DNA from: Nocardia sp.
GTDB taxonomy: Bacteria; Actinomycetota; Actinomycetes; Mycobacteriales; Mycobacteriaceae
NCBI GenBank assembly: GCA_014360565.1
Contig: JACIXH010000027.1
Coordinates: forward strand, 1 to 36,293
DNA: 36,293 nucleotides
Reading direction: 5' to 3'
Position 1 is the stretch's first letter, and each line of letters begins with the position of its first letter. A model generated the notes under the pieces. The model worked only from the letters and a program-made list of their open reading frames with translations, was not told the DNA's origin and ran no database searches. Shown piece after piece: positions 19,801 to 29,400 of the stretch. A program made the translations under genes and the position numbers.

Positions 19801-20220
19801 CGCACCGAGGTTTTCGTCCTGCCAGAGGGCGTAGTCGGCGTATTGCACCGGTAGCGGCGCCCAGGCGGGGGTGACGCCGTTACGGCGGGCGGTGTAGGCG
19901 GCCATCAGGTCGGCGGCGAGTGGGCCGAGCGAGAAGCCGTCGGCGGCGATGTGGTGGATCACGAGAACGAGCACATGATCGCCGTTCACCGCGAACAAAG
20001 TGGCGCGAACCGGGATTTCGGCGGTCAGGTCGAAGCGGACCGCCGCGCAGGACAGCAGCCGCGCGGGCAGTTCGGACTCGGTGATGTCCTCGGCCCGCAG
20101 GGAGATCTCGACCGAGTCGGCGATCAGCTGGATCGGGGTGGCCCAGGCCGCGCCCGCGTTGGCCGACCCAGTCGAACTCCGCACCGCGGCATCGACCGGT
20201 CGCCCTCGGCGCCCTCGGCG
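12214..20220 (-). CDS. NRPS, 3' part: rest of module 4, module 5, terminal C-A* (frame-shifted from the 5' part)
   Basis: This frame continues the assembly line from inside the module 4 condensation domain. Meaningful homology begins around 20200-20150; upstream, to 20388, the frame is open but encodes Arg-rich non-homologous sequence, so no proper start exists. Order: C4 (HHIAADG near 19931-19957), A4, carrier (GGSSL near 17290), C5 (HHIAADG near 16718-16745), A5, carrier (GGNSL near 14060), C6 (HHISADG near 13480-13507), then an adenylation stub. All condensation histidines, both carrier serines and both A10 lysines are present. There is no thioesterase, reductase or epimerase. With the 5' part it forms one gene of about 6072 codons if one base is added near 20190-20220. 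The stop overlaps the start of the next gene by 1 nt. Confidence 0.85.
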   Translation of the reverse strand, partial: RRGRRGRPVDAAVRSSTGSANAGAAWATPIQLIADSVEISLRAEDITESELPARLLSCAAVRFDLTAEIPVRATLFAVNGDHVLVLVIHHIAADGFSLGPLAADLMAAYTARRNGVTPAWAPLPVQYADYALWQDENLGAATDATSLAHAQLSFWRHGLAGLPEQLDLPTDRPRPAESTYRGAVHRFQIDSDLHSELRELARKHEATLFSTVHAALAVLLARLSGGSDIAIGTPVAGRGEAALDGLIGMFVNTLVLRTQIDPRAEFETTLDAVRAGDLDALSHADIPFEQVVDVVDPARSRNRHPLFQVALVLQNFTVPALRAADLRVEPLDFDAAVAKFDLQFTIGESDDIDGRADGMSIEIAYATDLFDESSVAVLARRFTQVLAAVVADPTVVVGDIQLLSAEEQQRTLHDWSCTGDSVAAADTMVDRFARVAALDPNAVAVKAGESTLTYGELDAWSNRLARRLVAAGVGPESLVAVALPRSVELAAALLAVLKAGGGYLPIDPNYPADRIEYVLDDARPHCAITNGHTGLARDWFGGPVIDPDAGNLTDFAADPLTDADRRMPLTPINAAYVIYTSGSTGRPKGVVVPHSNVIALLDNTAGRFGFGPSDVWTMFHSYAFDFSVWELWGALLHGGSIVLVDYFTSRTPEQFLELLRTERVTVLNQTPSAFYQLIAADLAAPAPAEYALRTVIFGGEALDPQRLAGWFARYPAAPRMVNMYGITETTVHASYREITPETGPASVIGGAIAGLAVRVLDSRLRPVPVGVPGEIYVSGPQLARGYLGRPELTASRFVADPYGPAGSVAYRSGDLARWAVSAGEVDLEYLGRADQQVNLRGFRVELGEIEAALLRSSIAPREVAVLVRTDLVDEPRIVAYLVADATDLDTAALRKELARTLPEHMLPAAVVPVERIPLTVNGKLDRAALPAPVFETTAFRRPATVTEQIIADVYTEVLGRADDQPIGADDDFFALGGSSLLAAKAVARIGAALDRRVSVRTLFEAPRVTELATMVDADSRVGRPALVGRARPERLPLSPAQQRMWFLNRFDRASVAYNIPFALRLSGALDVDALQDAMADVVARHESLRTVYPEVDGAPVQSIIAATGPSLVPVATTEAALPAAIRELAETTFDVTTEVPLRLRLLQVTDTEFVLAAVLHHIAADGSSITPFVADLMRAYTARLADTAPCWAPPAVQFADYALWQRDLLGDESDPESLAAQQVGYWRTQLAGLPDQLALPTDRPRPPRQTLRGDNVRFTVDADLHAALSALGRSSGATLFMVVHAAFAALLARLSGTADIAVGTPNAGRGEAELDEVIGMFVNTLVLRTQVASETSFTDLLAAARTADIAAFSHADVPFERLVEVLNPARSTARHPLFQVGYSFQNHDRGQLELPGLTVSNIEFDSGVAQFDLHLFALDNYAADGTPAGIEMALGYASDLFDAATAERFAGALRRILESVTAAPGTAIGDLDLLGADRTLLLETWNDTTHPIEPTTLTEMAARQAIRTPDALALIDDETGESLDYATFDAQVNRVARLLIAEGVGPERTVALAMRRGIDLVIAMHAVVRAGGAYVPIDPDHPADRIAYILATAAPLCVLTTAADGLPIAVDLPVFELDHRALRELSSEVVTDAERIAPLRPEHPAYIIFTSGSTGRPKGVTVAHAAIVNQLAWLHDRFTMSSTDRVLLKTPATFDLSVWEFWSPLTSGGALIVTRPGDERDPDRLRATMTRHGVTVLHAVPSLVGMLLAAETTPALPDSLRAVLAIGEALPAATATQFRARSEAALHNLYGPTEAAVSITEYEVAQDPAHTVPIGAPVWNSALYVLDARLHPVPIGVAGELYLSGEQLARGYQGRQSLTADRFVANPFAEVAARMSATGKTAAGSRMYRTGDIVRRRADGTVEYLERADFQVKIGGFRIELGEVETALLRCADVRAAVAVASTDERVGARLIAYAAVADLTTGDEQAIAARLRAELAAQLPAYMVPAALVVLGELPLNANGKVDRANLPEPEFAEAAFRAPLTPAEQLVAHTFTEVIGCASVGLDDDFFQLGGNSLMATRLAARLGAALGAQVPVAAVFDAPTVAALAEHLATVDRTSARPPLTRRAGEGPAVLSPAQQRMWVLHQLSPQSSAYHIPAAIRLTGDLDLPALQAAIADLLARHDTLRTRYPDTAEGPVQQVMPAWSAAVDIAPIPVAPAEVETRIAALVAQPFDITAAPPIRVALYRLGDNDHVLVVVVHHISADGYSIDPLTRDLVRAYVDRSEGREPGWAPLEIQYGDFSTWQRDLLGADTDPGSVLTEQLAYWTRELAGAPELLALPTDRPRTSRREMHGASIECDVDAALTHSLDEVARAHGTTLFTLIHSALAVLLAKQSGSSDITIGVPVSGRGVRELDDLVGMFVNTVALRTEIDARAPFTDLLAQARRRDLAALSHADVPFEQVVDAIGGTRTGAYTPLFQVMLTFQNMPPGGIELPGLHVQTLDPGLTEAKFDLHLTVLQRYTGGGVLDGLDIHFGYATDLFDEPTARALAERFRAILTAVATDPTIAVRAIDMRTDAEKTPQPTTYTIADLPDLVGSVARSAPATVAFVHGEHAISYGALDAKLTAVSRAMGAKMKPEALVNVALAGLVPGVLAALGAAGLTSTLQTLVTDAAAVIAGTGSVDDSEGQL
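13900..17123 (-). other. NRPS module 5: C - A(unassigned) - carrier
   Basis: An intact condensation domain (HHIAADGSS near 16718-16745) is followed by an adenylation domain with pocket DLWHLILVSK. This resembles the serine pocket at the W, H, L and V positions but differs at four others, so I leave it unassigned. P-loop TSGSTGRPKG near 15240-15280, GKVDR near 14205-14225, carrier DDDFFQLGGNSL near 14060. About 15 extra residues lie between VANPF and RMYRTGD. Confidence 0.72.
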
Positions 20221-20430
20221 ACTTCGGGGTAGCTCGTCCGCAGGGTTTCGTGCCGGTCGATCACGTCCGCGATCGCGGCTTCCAGCGCGGTGACATCGAG
20301 GTCGCCGGTCAGACGCAGGGCGACGGGGATGTTGTCGACCGCGTCGCCGACGCCGTCGACATCGGCGAGGTAGCGGTTGAGAAACCACATCCGGCGCTGG
20401 GCCGCCGAGAGCGGAATCAGCGCGGGGCGT
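17124..20430 (-). other. NRPS module 4: C (broken frame) - A(Thr) - carrier
   Basis: The condensation domain begins in the 5' frame (AQRRMWFLNRY) and ends in the 3' frame (HHIAADGFS). The adenylation pocket reads DFWNIGMVHK (FDFSVWEL, VLNQTPS, VIFGGE, NMYGITETTVHA), the standard threonine code. P-loop TSGSTGRPKG near 18448-18490, GKLDR near 17440-17460, carrier DDDFFALGGSSL near 17290. Confidence 0.78.
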
Positions 20431-23400
20431 TCACGAGTGGTGAGTTCCGGGCGGGCGCCGGTGCCGCGCAGGGCGGTGCACCGGTCGGCCAGGTCGGCGA
20501 CGGTGGGTGCCTCGAACAGCAGCCGGACCGGGATCTGGGAGTCGAGGGCGGCGCCGAGGCGGGCCACAACCTGGGTGGCGTTGAGGGAGTTGCCGCCGAG
20601 GGCGAAGAAGTCGTCGTCGAGACCCACTTCGCGATCGGCGGGGAACCCGAGCACCGTGGCGAAGGTCGCCGCGACGACGCGTGCCACTTCCGTGGTCGGC
20701 GCACGGAAGGACGTGGCCTCGAAATGCGGTGCCGGCAGCGACTTGCGGTCGAGCTTGCCGGAGGTGTTGAGCGGGAACTCGTCGAGGACGACGAATGCCG
20801 CCGGGACCATGTAGGCGGGCAGGGTGCGCCCGAGCGCCGACTTCACCGCGGCAACCTCGACCGGCTGTGCCGCCACGAGATAGGCCACCAGGACGTCGTC
20901 GCGGACGAGGACCGCGGCCTGCGAGATCTCGGGCAGCGCGGACAGAACGGCTTCGATCTCGCCGGGTTCGATCCGCAGTCCGCGCAGTTTGACCTGGAAG
21001 TCGGTGCGGCCCAGATACTCCAGTTCGCCGATATCGGCGCCGCCGAACGGATCGTCATCGGCTGTCGCGCCGCGGCGGTCGGCGCCTGCGCGCGTCCAGG
21101 CGACGAGATCGCCGGTGCGGTACATCCGCTCGCCCGGGGTGAAGGGGTTGGCGACGAAACGGTCCGCTGTCAGATCGACGCGGCCCGCGTAGCCGCGGGC
21201 GAGTTGAGTGCCTGCCAGATACAGCTCGCCCGCAACGCCGACGGGGACCGGCCGCAGCCTGCTGTCGAGGACGTACACCTGGGTGTTGTGCACAGGTGCG
21301 CCGATCGGGACCGAGACCGTGTCGGCGTCGATCACCTCGTGGAAGGTGACGTCGACCGCGGCTTCGGTGGGGCCGTACAGGTTGTGCACAGCCGTACCGG
21401 TGAGCTGTCGCAGCAGCTGGGCAGGCGCGGGCGGCAGTGCCTCGCCGGAGGCGAACACCATGCGCAGCGAGGCGCAGTTCCCGATAGTCGCATCGCCTGC
21501 GAATTCCGCGGGCTGGTCGGGGCGCACATCACTGCCGGCGCCCGCGCCGTGCGGGCGATCGGCGGTGATCCGGTCGTCGAGCTCGGCGACGAAGACCGCG
21601 AGCATCGAGGGGACGAAGTGGGCGACGGTGATCTGTTCGGCATCGATCAGCTGGGCCAGGTAGGCGGGGTCGCGATGGCCGTCGGGGCGAGCCAGGACGA
21701 GTCGGGCGCCGATCTGCAAGGGCCAGAAGAATTCCCAGACCGACACGTCGAACGTGGCGGGAGTCTTCTGCAAGATGGCATCGCCGGGGGTGAGCCGGTA
21801 AGCGTCCTGCATCCACACCAGGCGATTGACGATCGCCGCGTGGGAGACGACGACGCCCTTGGGCTTGCCGGTGGAGCCGGAGGTGAAGATCAGGTACGCG
21901 GCATTGCCGGGGGTGAGCGTGGCGAGGCGGTCGGCGTCGGTGATCGGTTCGGGCGAGTAGTCGGTGATGTCGAGTTGCTCGAGGTCGAGGATCGCCGGGC
22001 GGTGCGTGGTGTCCCACGCGGCCGAGTCCACGGCGGACAGATCGATGTCGTCGCTCGCGCGGGTCAGCACGCAGACGGGGTCGGCGGCGGCGATCACCTC
22101 GACGATGCGCTCGGACGGGTGGTCGGGGTCCAGTGGCACGTAGGCGCCGCCTGCGGCCAGGACCGCGTACATGGCCACGACCAGGTCGGTCGAGCGACGC
22201 ATACCGAGGGCGACGGTGCGCTCGGGGCCGACGCCGATCGAGATCAGCAGGCGGGCCAGGCGATTCACCTGTGCCGCGAACCCGGAATACGACAGCGTCT
22301 GCGCGCAGCTCGGCACGAGGTGGGTGGCCGATGCGCCGTCGAAGGACAGCGCAATCGCGTCGGGGGTGCGCTGGGCCTGCGCGCTGAACAGCGAGGCCAG
22401 GGTCATGCGCTGGTCGCTCGGGTACGCGGTGGCGTTCCAGTCGCCGAGCAGGCGGGTGCGCTCGGCGGTGTCGAGCAGATCGATGTCGCCGATCACGACG
22501 TTGGGATCGGCGGTCACCGTATCCAGCATCCGCAGCAAGCGGGTGCCGAAATCTGTGATGGTCTGCGCGTCGAAGAGGTCGGTCGCGTACTCGAAGCGGG
22601 CGAGCAGGCCGTCTGCGGTCTCGCGCACCGTCAGTTGTAGGTCGAATTTTGCTGTGCGGGTGTCGATCTCGATCTCAGCAGCGGTCACACCCGCGAGTTC
22701 GAGCTCGGTTCGGCTGTTGTTCTGGAAGTCGAGCATCACCTGGAACAGCGGGTGCCGGGCGGTCGAACGCTCGGGGTTGAGCACCTCGACCAGACGGTCG
22801 AAGGCGACGTCGGTGTTGGCGAGGGCACGCAGGTCGCCGTCGCGGACGGCGGCGAGGAGCTCGGTGAAGGTGGCGCCCGGATCGATCCGGGTGCGCAGCA
22901 CGAGCGTATTGACGAACATGCCGACCAGATCGTCGAGCATCCGGTCGCCACGGCCGGCGACCGGCGCGCCGATCGAGATGTCCTGCTCGCCGGACAATTC
23001 GGCGAGCGTCGCGGCGAACCCGGCGTGCAGCACCATGAACAGCGAGGCGCCTGCGTCGGCACCGATCCGGCGCAGGCGGTCGGTGATCGAGGCGGGGATC
23101 GCGAAGCCGTGGCGCGCACCGCGTCCCGAGGCGACGGCGGGACGGGGACGGTCGGCGGGCAGAGACAGCAGGTCGGGCAGCTGCGCCAGTTCCGTTGTCC
23201 AGAAGGCGAGCTGGTTGGACATGGCCGAATTCGCGTCGTCCTCGTCGCCGAGCGCCTCGCGCTGCCACAGGGCGAAGTCGGCGTACTGCACGGGCAGTGG
23301 CGTCCACTGGGGTGCGGCGCCTGCCAGATGGGCGGCGTAGGCGACCATCACGTCGCGGGTCAGCGGGGCGACCGACCAGCCGTCGGCGGCGATGTGGTGC

Positions 23401-26400
23401 AGCACGAGGACGAGAACGTGCTCGTCGGCGCCGGTGTGCAGCAGGTGCAGACGAACCGGGGGTTGCTGGTCGACCGCGAACGGGATCGCAGCCAGGGCGC
23501 GGATCCGGCCGTCGAGGTCGACCGGGGCGATCGCGTGCGGTTCGAGGGTGATCGTCAGCTGGTCGGCGTCGAGTACCTGCTGGAACGGGATGCCATCGAC
23601 GGCGGGATAGCGGGTCCGCAGGGCCTCGTGCCTGCCGAAGACCGCCGCCACGGCCGCGTTCATCGCGGCATAGTCGATGGCGCCGGTCAGGCGGATGGCG
23701 GCGGCGATATTGTCGGCGACCGATTCGGCGTCGAACTGATTCAGGAACCACATCCGCTGCTGGGCATAGGACAACGGGATCTGGGCCGGCCGCACCCCCG
23801 CCACCAACGGCGGGCGAGCCGCCACTACCTCCGCAGCGCCGAGCAGAGCGGCCAGGGCAGCCACCGTCGGCGCCTCGAACAGCGACTTCAGCGACACCGC
23901 GCGACCGAGGGCGGTCCCCAGGCGCGACACCACCTGGGTGGCGACGAGGGAGTTGCCGCCGAGCGCGAAGAAGTCGTCGTCGGCGCCGATCCGCTCGACG
24001 CCGAGCACCTCGCCGAACACCTCGGCCACGACCGACTCGGTGCCGGCGGCGGGCGCACGGAAGGAGCGGGCGGCGAACACCGGCTCCGGCAGCGCCTTAC
24101 GGTCGAGCTTGCCGTTGGGGGTGAGCGGCAGCGCGTCGAGGACGACGAACGCGGACGGAATCATGTGCGCGGCGAGAGTGCCACGCAGGGCAGCGGAGAT
24201 CTGCTCGACATCGATCTCGGTATCCGCCGCGCCCGCCTGCGCCTCGGGGACGAGGTACGCGACGAGTTGATCGCCGCGGTGGGCGTCGGGCCGGACCAGG
24301 ACAACAGCCTGGCTCACCGGCGAACGGGCGAGCAGCGCCGACTCGATCTCGCCGAGTTCGATGCGGAAACCACGGAGTTTGACCTGGTCGTCGTTGCGGC
24401 CGAGGTATTCGAGGGTGCCTTCGGTGGTCCAGCGGACCAGGTCGCCGGTGCGGTACATGCGCTCGGACGGCGCCCACGGGCTGGCGACGAAACGGGCAGC
24501 GGTGAGGGCGGCACGGGAGCGGTAGCCGCGGGCCACCTGCGCGCCTGCGACATACAGCTCGCCCGCGACGCCGACGGGAACCGGCCGCAACCGAGAGTCG
24601 AGTACCCACTGGCTGATACCGCGCAGTGGCGGTCCGAGGGTCAGCGGGGAATCGGCGGTGAGGGGCTCGCTGATATTGGTCGCGACCGTGGTCTCCGACG
24701 GGCCGTAGGCGTTGACGAAAGCGCGCGGGACGGGTCCGGCGGTCCAGCGGGCGATGAGGTCGGGCGGGCAGGCCTCGCCGCCGACCATCACCATGCGCAG
24801 GGTGTCGAGCTGGGTGGGGTCGAGCACGGCCAGGCCCGACGGAGTCATCAACGCGTGGGTGACGCGCTGCTGCGCAAGCAGCTGGGCCAGCTCATCTCCG
24901 ACGTGCCGTCCGGGCGGGGCGATCACCAGGGTCGCGGCGGAGTTCACGGCGAGCAGGAATTCCATCACCGAGATGTCGAAGGACGGCGAGCCCACCTGGA
25001 GGACGCGGGCCTCGGCGGTGCCGAACATGCGCGAGGTTTCCTCGGCGGCGAACCCGGCGATGCCGGCCTGGGTGACCAGTACGCCCTTGGGTAGGCCGGT
25101 GGAGCCGGAGGTGTAGATGACGTAGGCCAGGTGCTGGGCGCGCAGCGGCCGGACCCGATCGGAATCGGTGACGGGCGCGCTGGACCGCGAGGCGCATTCG
25201 GCCATCAGCTTCAGTTCGTCGAGGGCCAGCCAGTCGATCGGGCCGGGCAGCGCCGACTGTACGCCGGACACTGTAAGACCCAGTCGCGCACCTGAATCGG
25301 TAACCATATGGGTGACGCGGTCGAGTGGGTAGCTCGGGTCGACCGGCAGCCACGCGGCGCCCGCCTTCGCGACGGCCCACACCGCGAGAACCGACTCGAT
25401 GGAGCGGGGAATGCCGACGGCGATCACGTCGTCGGGGCCGACGCCGCTGTCGATGAGCACCCTGGCCAGGCGTGACGACGCCCGGTCGAGTTCGCGGTAG
25501 GTGAGGATGCGCTCGCCGTCGGTGACGGCATCGCGGTCGGGGCCGGCCGCGACGGCCGCGCCGAACAGGTCGGGCAGCAGACCGGTCGCGGCAACCGGTA
25601 CCGGTGGCCTGGTGGTGAAGTGGGAGTGTTCGGATGCCGACAGCAGCGGTAGATCGCCGACAGCGGTGCCGGGATCCTCGACCGCCGCAGCCAGCAACCG
25701 CACGAAACGCGCACCGAGGGCGTGAATCTCGGGTTCGTCGAACAGATCGGTGGCGTAGAGGGTGACGGCTTCGATCCCCGCGGGTTCGCCTGTGGCGCTG
25801 CGACGTTCGGCGAGGGTGAGCTGGAGGTCGAATTTGGTGGTGTCGAGTTCGATCTCGCGCACCGACACCGTCGAGCCCGCCAGGTCGAAGGTGGTGTCGA
25901 GAACAGCCTGAAAGTTCAGCGCCACCTGGAACAGCGGGTGCCGCGCCTGCGAGCGGGCCGGGTTGACGACGTCGACCAGGCGATCGAAAGGGACGCCTGC
26001 GTGCGCGAAGGCGGCCAGATCGGTTTCACGGGTCAGCTCGAGCGCCGCGCTGAAGCTCGCGGCGGGGTCGATCTCGGTGCGCAGGACGAGCGTGTTGACG
26101 AACATGCCGATCAGGTCGTCGATGGCGCGGTCGCCGCGGCCTGCCACGCCGGTGCCGACGGCGATGTCGGTGGTGCCGGACAGGCGCGCGAGCAACACGG
26201 CCAGTGCGGTGTGCAGGACCATGAACAGCGACGCGCCCGCACGCTGGGCCAGGTCGGCGAGTCGGCCGTGCAGATGGGCGTCGATGGTGAAGGCGGCGCG
26301 CGCCCCGCGCATACTCGGCTCGATCGGCCGCTGCCGGGCCGAGGGGAGCTCGAGCTGATCGGGCAGACCGGCGAGAGTTCGTTCCCAGAAGGCGATTTCG

Positions 26401-29400
26401 CGCGATGCCAGCGACTGCGGGTCCGCTTCGTCACCGAGGAGTTCGCGCTGCCACAGGGCGTAGTCGGCGTAGTGCACGCGCAGCGGGGACCACTCGGGCT
26501 CCACGCCGTCGACAACGGCCCGGTAAGCCGTGAGTACGTCGCGGACGAGCACCTGCAGCGAGACTCCGTCGGCCGCGATGTGATGCAGCACGACAGCGAG
26601 CACGCACTCCCCCGCGGAGCTCGCGGCGCCGGCCACCGAGGCCACACCGTCGCTACCGACGGGCTCCGCGACGACGCCTGATCGGCGCGACGCGGAGTTG
26701 TCCACAGCGGTGTCGGCAGACTCCGCGACGACGAAGACACGCGCACGGAAAGGAGCTTCGTGCGCGAGATCGAAGCCGGCGCGGGCGAATCGGGTGAGCT
26801 CGCGGTCGAGGTCGGCGGCGGACACTGCGGTGGCATCGCCGATGCGGACCAGTCCGGCATCGCGGATCACCTGCTCGGCCACCTCACCGCCGGGCGTCTC
26901 GACAGCGGGGAACACGGTGCGCAGCGCTTCGTGCCGGTCGACGACCGCGTGCAGGGCGGTGACCAGCGCGGTGAGGTCGGCGGCGCCGCGCATCCGGACG
27001 ACGAACGGCATGTTGTAGCCAGGCGCCGAGGGGTCGAAACGGTTGAGGAACCAGATGCGTTGCTGTGCGGGCGACAGCGGGATCAGGGCGGGCCGGGGGC
27101 GCGCGGTGAGCACCGGGAGCTGGGCGGAGACGCCGGTGAGGGCGCGCTCGGTGACGGCGGCGGCGAGGCGGGCGACAGTGGTCGCGCCGAACAAGTCGCG
27201 CACGCCAAGGCGGCAGCCCAGATCAGCGCCGAGGCGGGCCGCTACCTGCGTGGCGACCAAGCTGTTGCCGCCGAGAGCGAAGAAGTCGTCGTCGCGGCCG
27301 ACCCGGTCGAGGCCGAGGACCTCGCCGAAGACCCTGGCCACCGTCTGCTCCACCGGGCCGACGGGCTCGGCGTAGTCGACGACGGTACGGGTGGGCGCGG
27401 GCAACGCCTTGCGATCCAGCTTGCCCGAGGCGTTCACCGGCAGGGTGTCGAGGAGCACGAAGGCGGCGGGCACCATGTAGGAGGGCAGCGCGCGCAGTGC
27501 GGTCTCGCGCAGGTCGTCGATCGCGACCGCGCCCGGCTCGGCTGCCACCACATAGGCGACCAGCTGCTCGCCGACACCGGCGTCGTCACGGACCACGACC
27601 ACGGCGCGCGCGGCGGAGTCGACGGTCTCGAGCACGGCTTCGATCTCGCCGAGCTCGATCCGCAGACCACGCAGCTTCACCTGGAAGTCGGTGCGCCCCA
27701 AGTATTCCAGTTCGCCGTTCGTGGTCCAGCGCACGAGATCGCCGGTACGGTACATCCGCTCGCCGGGGGTCACCACGCCCGGCGCATGGCGTCCGGCATC
27801 GGTGGCGGGCTGCACTGGCGCGGCGACGAAACGTCCGGCGGTGAGCTCGGCACGTCCCACATAACCCCGGGCGAGCTGTACCCCCGACAGATACAGCTCA
27901 CCCGGAGCCCCGACCGGAACGGGCCGCAGCCGTGAGTCGAGAACATGGAGCCGGGTGTTGAACACCGGCGCGCCGATCGGCACCGTGACCCGGTCGCCGT
28001 CGTTCACCTCGTGGAAGGTGACATCGACAGCGGCCTCGGTCGGGCCGTAGAGGTTGTGCAATCGCGCACCCGTCAGCACCCGCAGTCGCTGAGCCGGTGC
28101 GGCCGACAGCGCCTCGCCGGAGGCGAAGACCAGTCGCAGCGATGTACGCTCGGCGATTTCCTGTTGGGCGAGAAAGACTTCGAGCATCGACGGAACGAAA
28201 TGCGCGACAGTGACGCCGTATTCGGCGATCACCCGGCGCAGGTACGCGGGATCGCGATGGCCCTCCGGTTCGGCCAGCAGCAGCGTGGCACCGACCTGCA
28301 AGGGCCAGAAGAACTCCCACACCGAGACGTCGAAGGTCATCGGCGTCTTCTGCAGCACCACGTCGACCCCGTGCAGGCGGTAGGTGTGCTGCATCCAGAC
28401 GAGCCGGTTCACGATCGCGGCGTGCTCGACCGCGACGCCCTTGGGCAGACCGGTGGAGCCGGAGGTGAAGATGACATAGGCAGGGTGGCCGGGGCGCAGC
28501 GGCGCGGCGCGGTCGGCGTCGGTCAGCGGGGCGTCGTCGTAGTCGCTCAGGTCGAGGGTGTCCACGGTGAGCACGGGCAGCCCCGCCACGGGCGCGCCGT
28601 CGCGGGCGGTCGTGAGCACGGCGGCCGGGGCCGCGGTGGCGAGGATGTGGGCGATGCGATTGCTGGGGTGATCGGGGTCGATCGGCACGTAGGCGGCGCC
28701 CGCGGTGAGCACGGCGTACATGGCGACCACGAGGTCCGGCGAACGCCGAATGCTCAATGCCACCAGCGATTCCGGGCCGATGCCGTCGGCACGCAGCCGC
28801 CGGGCCAGCCGATTGACGCGCTGAGCGAGCTCGCGATAGGTCAACGTCGCGGTAGCGGGATCCGCGGCGTCGACATCCCGAGCCCGGCCGGCGCGCGAGG
28901 ACCCGGCCATGCGCACGGCCACGTCGTCGGGGGTGCGCTCGACCTGGGCTTCGAACATCGCGGGCAGCGTCGACATCGCCACTGCGCGCTCGGCGAGCGC
29001 GGCGTCGACATCGAACCGGGTGGAGTTCCAGATCTGGGTACTGACCTGCAGTTCCAGCTCGGTCGCCACCTCGATCGAACCCAGCGCGGTGCCGAGATCG
29101 GCGGCGGCCAATCGCTCGAGGAAACCGAGGAAACGGGCGTGGTGCCTGGCCAGGGTGTCGGCGTCGTAGAGGTTCGGGTTGGCCTCGAAATCGACGTGCA
29201 CGCGGGCGCGGTCGCCGTAGTAGACGTTGACGCTGAGGTCCTCGATCGGACCGGTGGACAGCACCCGGTAGCGACCGGTGGTGGTACCGAGGGTGAGGTC
29301 GTTGCCGAAGAGCATGAAGTTGACCAGCGGGCCGAACAGCGCGCGCCGCGCGGGGCGGCCGTCGTCCTCGGCGTCGCGGCGGATGTCCTCGGCGCGGTAG

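Noticed and set aside
16558..19854. Very long plus-strand open frame (1098 codons) opposite the NRPS
   Set aside because: It is an antisense shadow of high-GC coding DNA. The product is Gly/Arg/Val/Gln-rich with no family motifs, while the minus strand encodes intact NRPS domains. The same applies to similar frames at 12922-14943, 20250-22640, 22752-25094 and 27945-29864.
20190..20220. Programmed -1 ribosomal frameshift as the cause of the split NRPS
   Set aside because: No X-XXY-YYZ slippery heptamer or obvious following pseudoknot was seen. A single-base deletion or sequence error is simpler.
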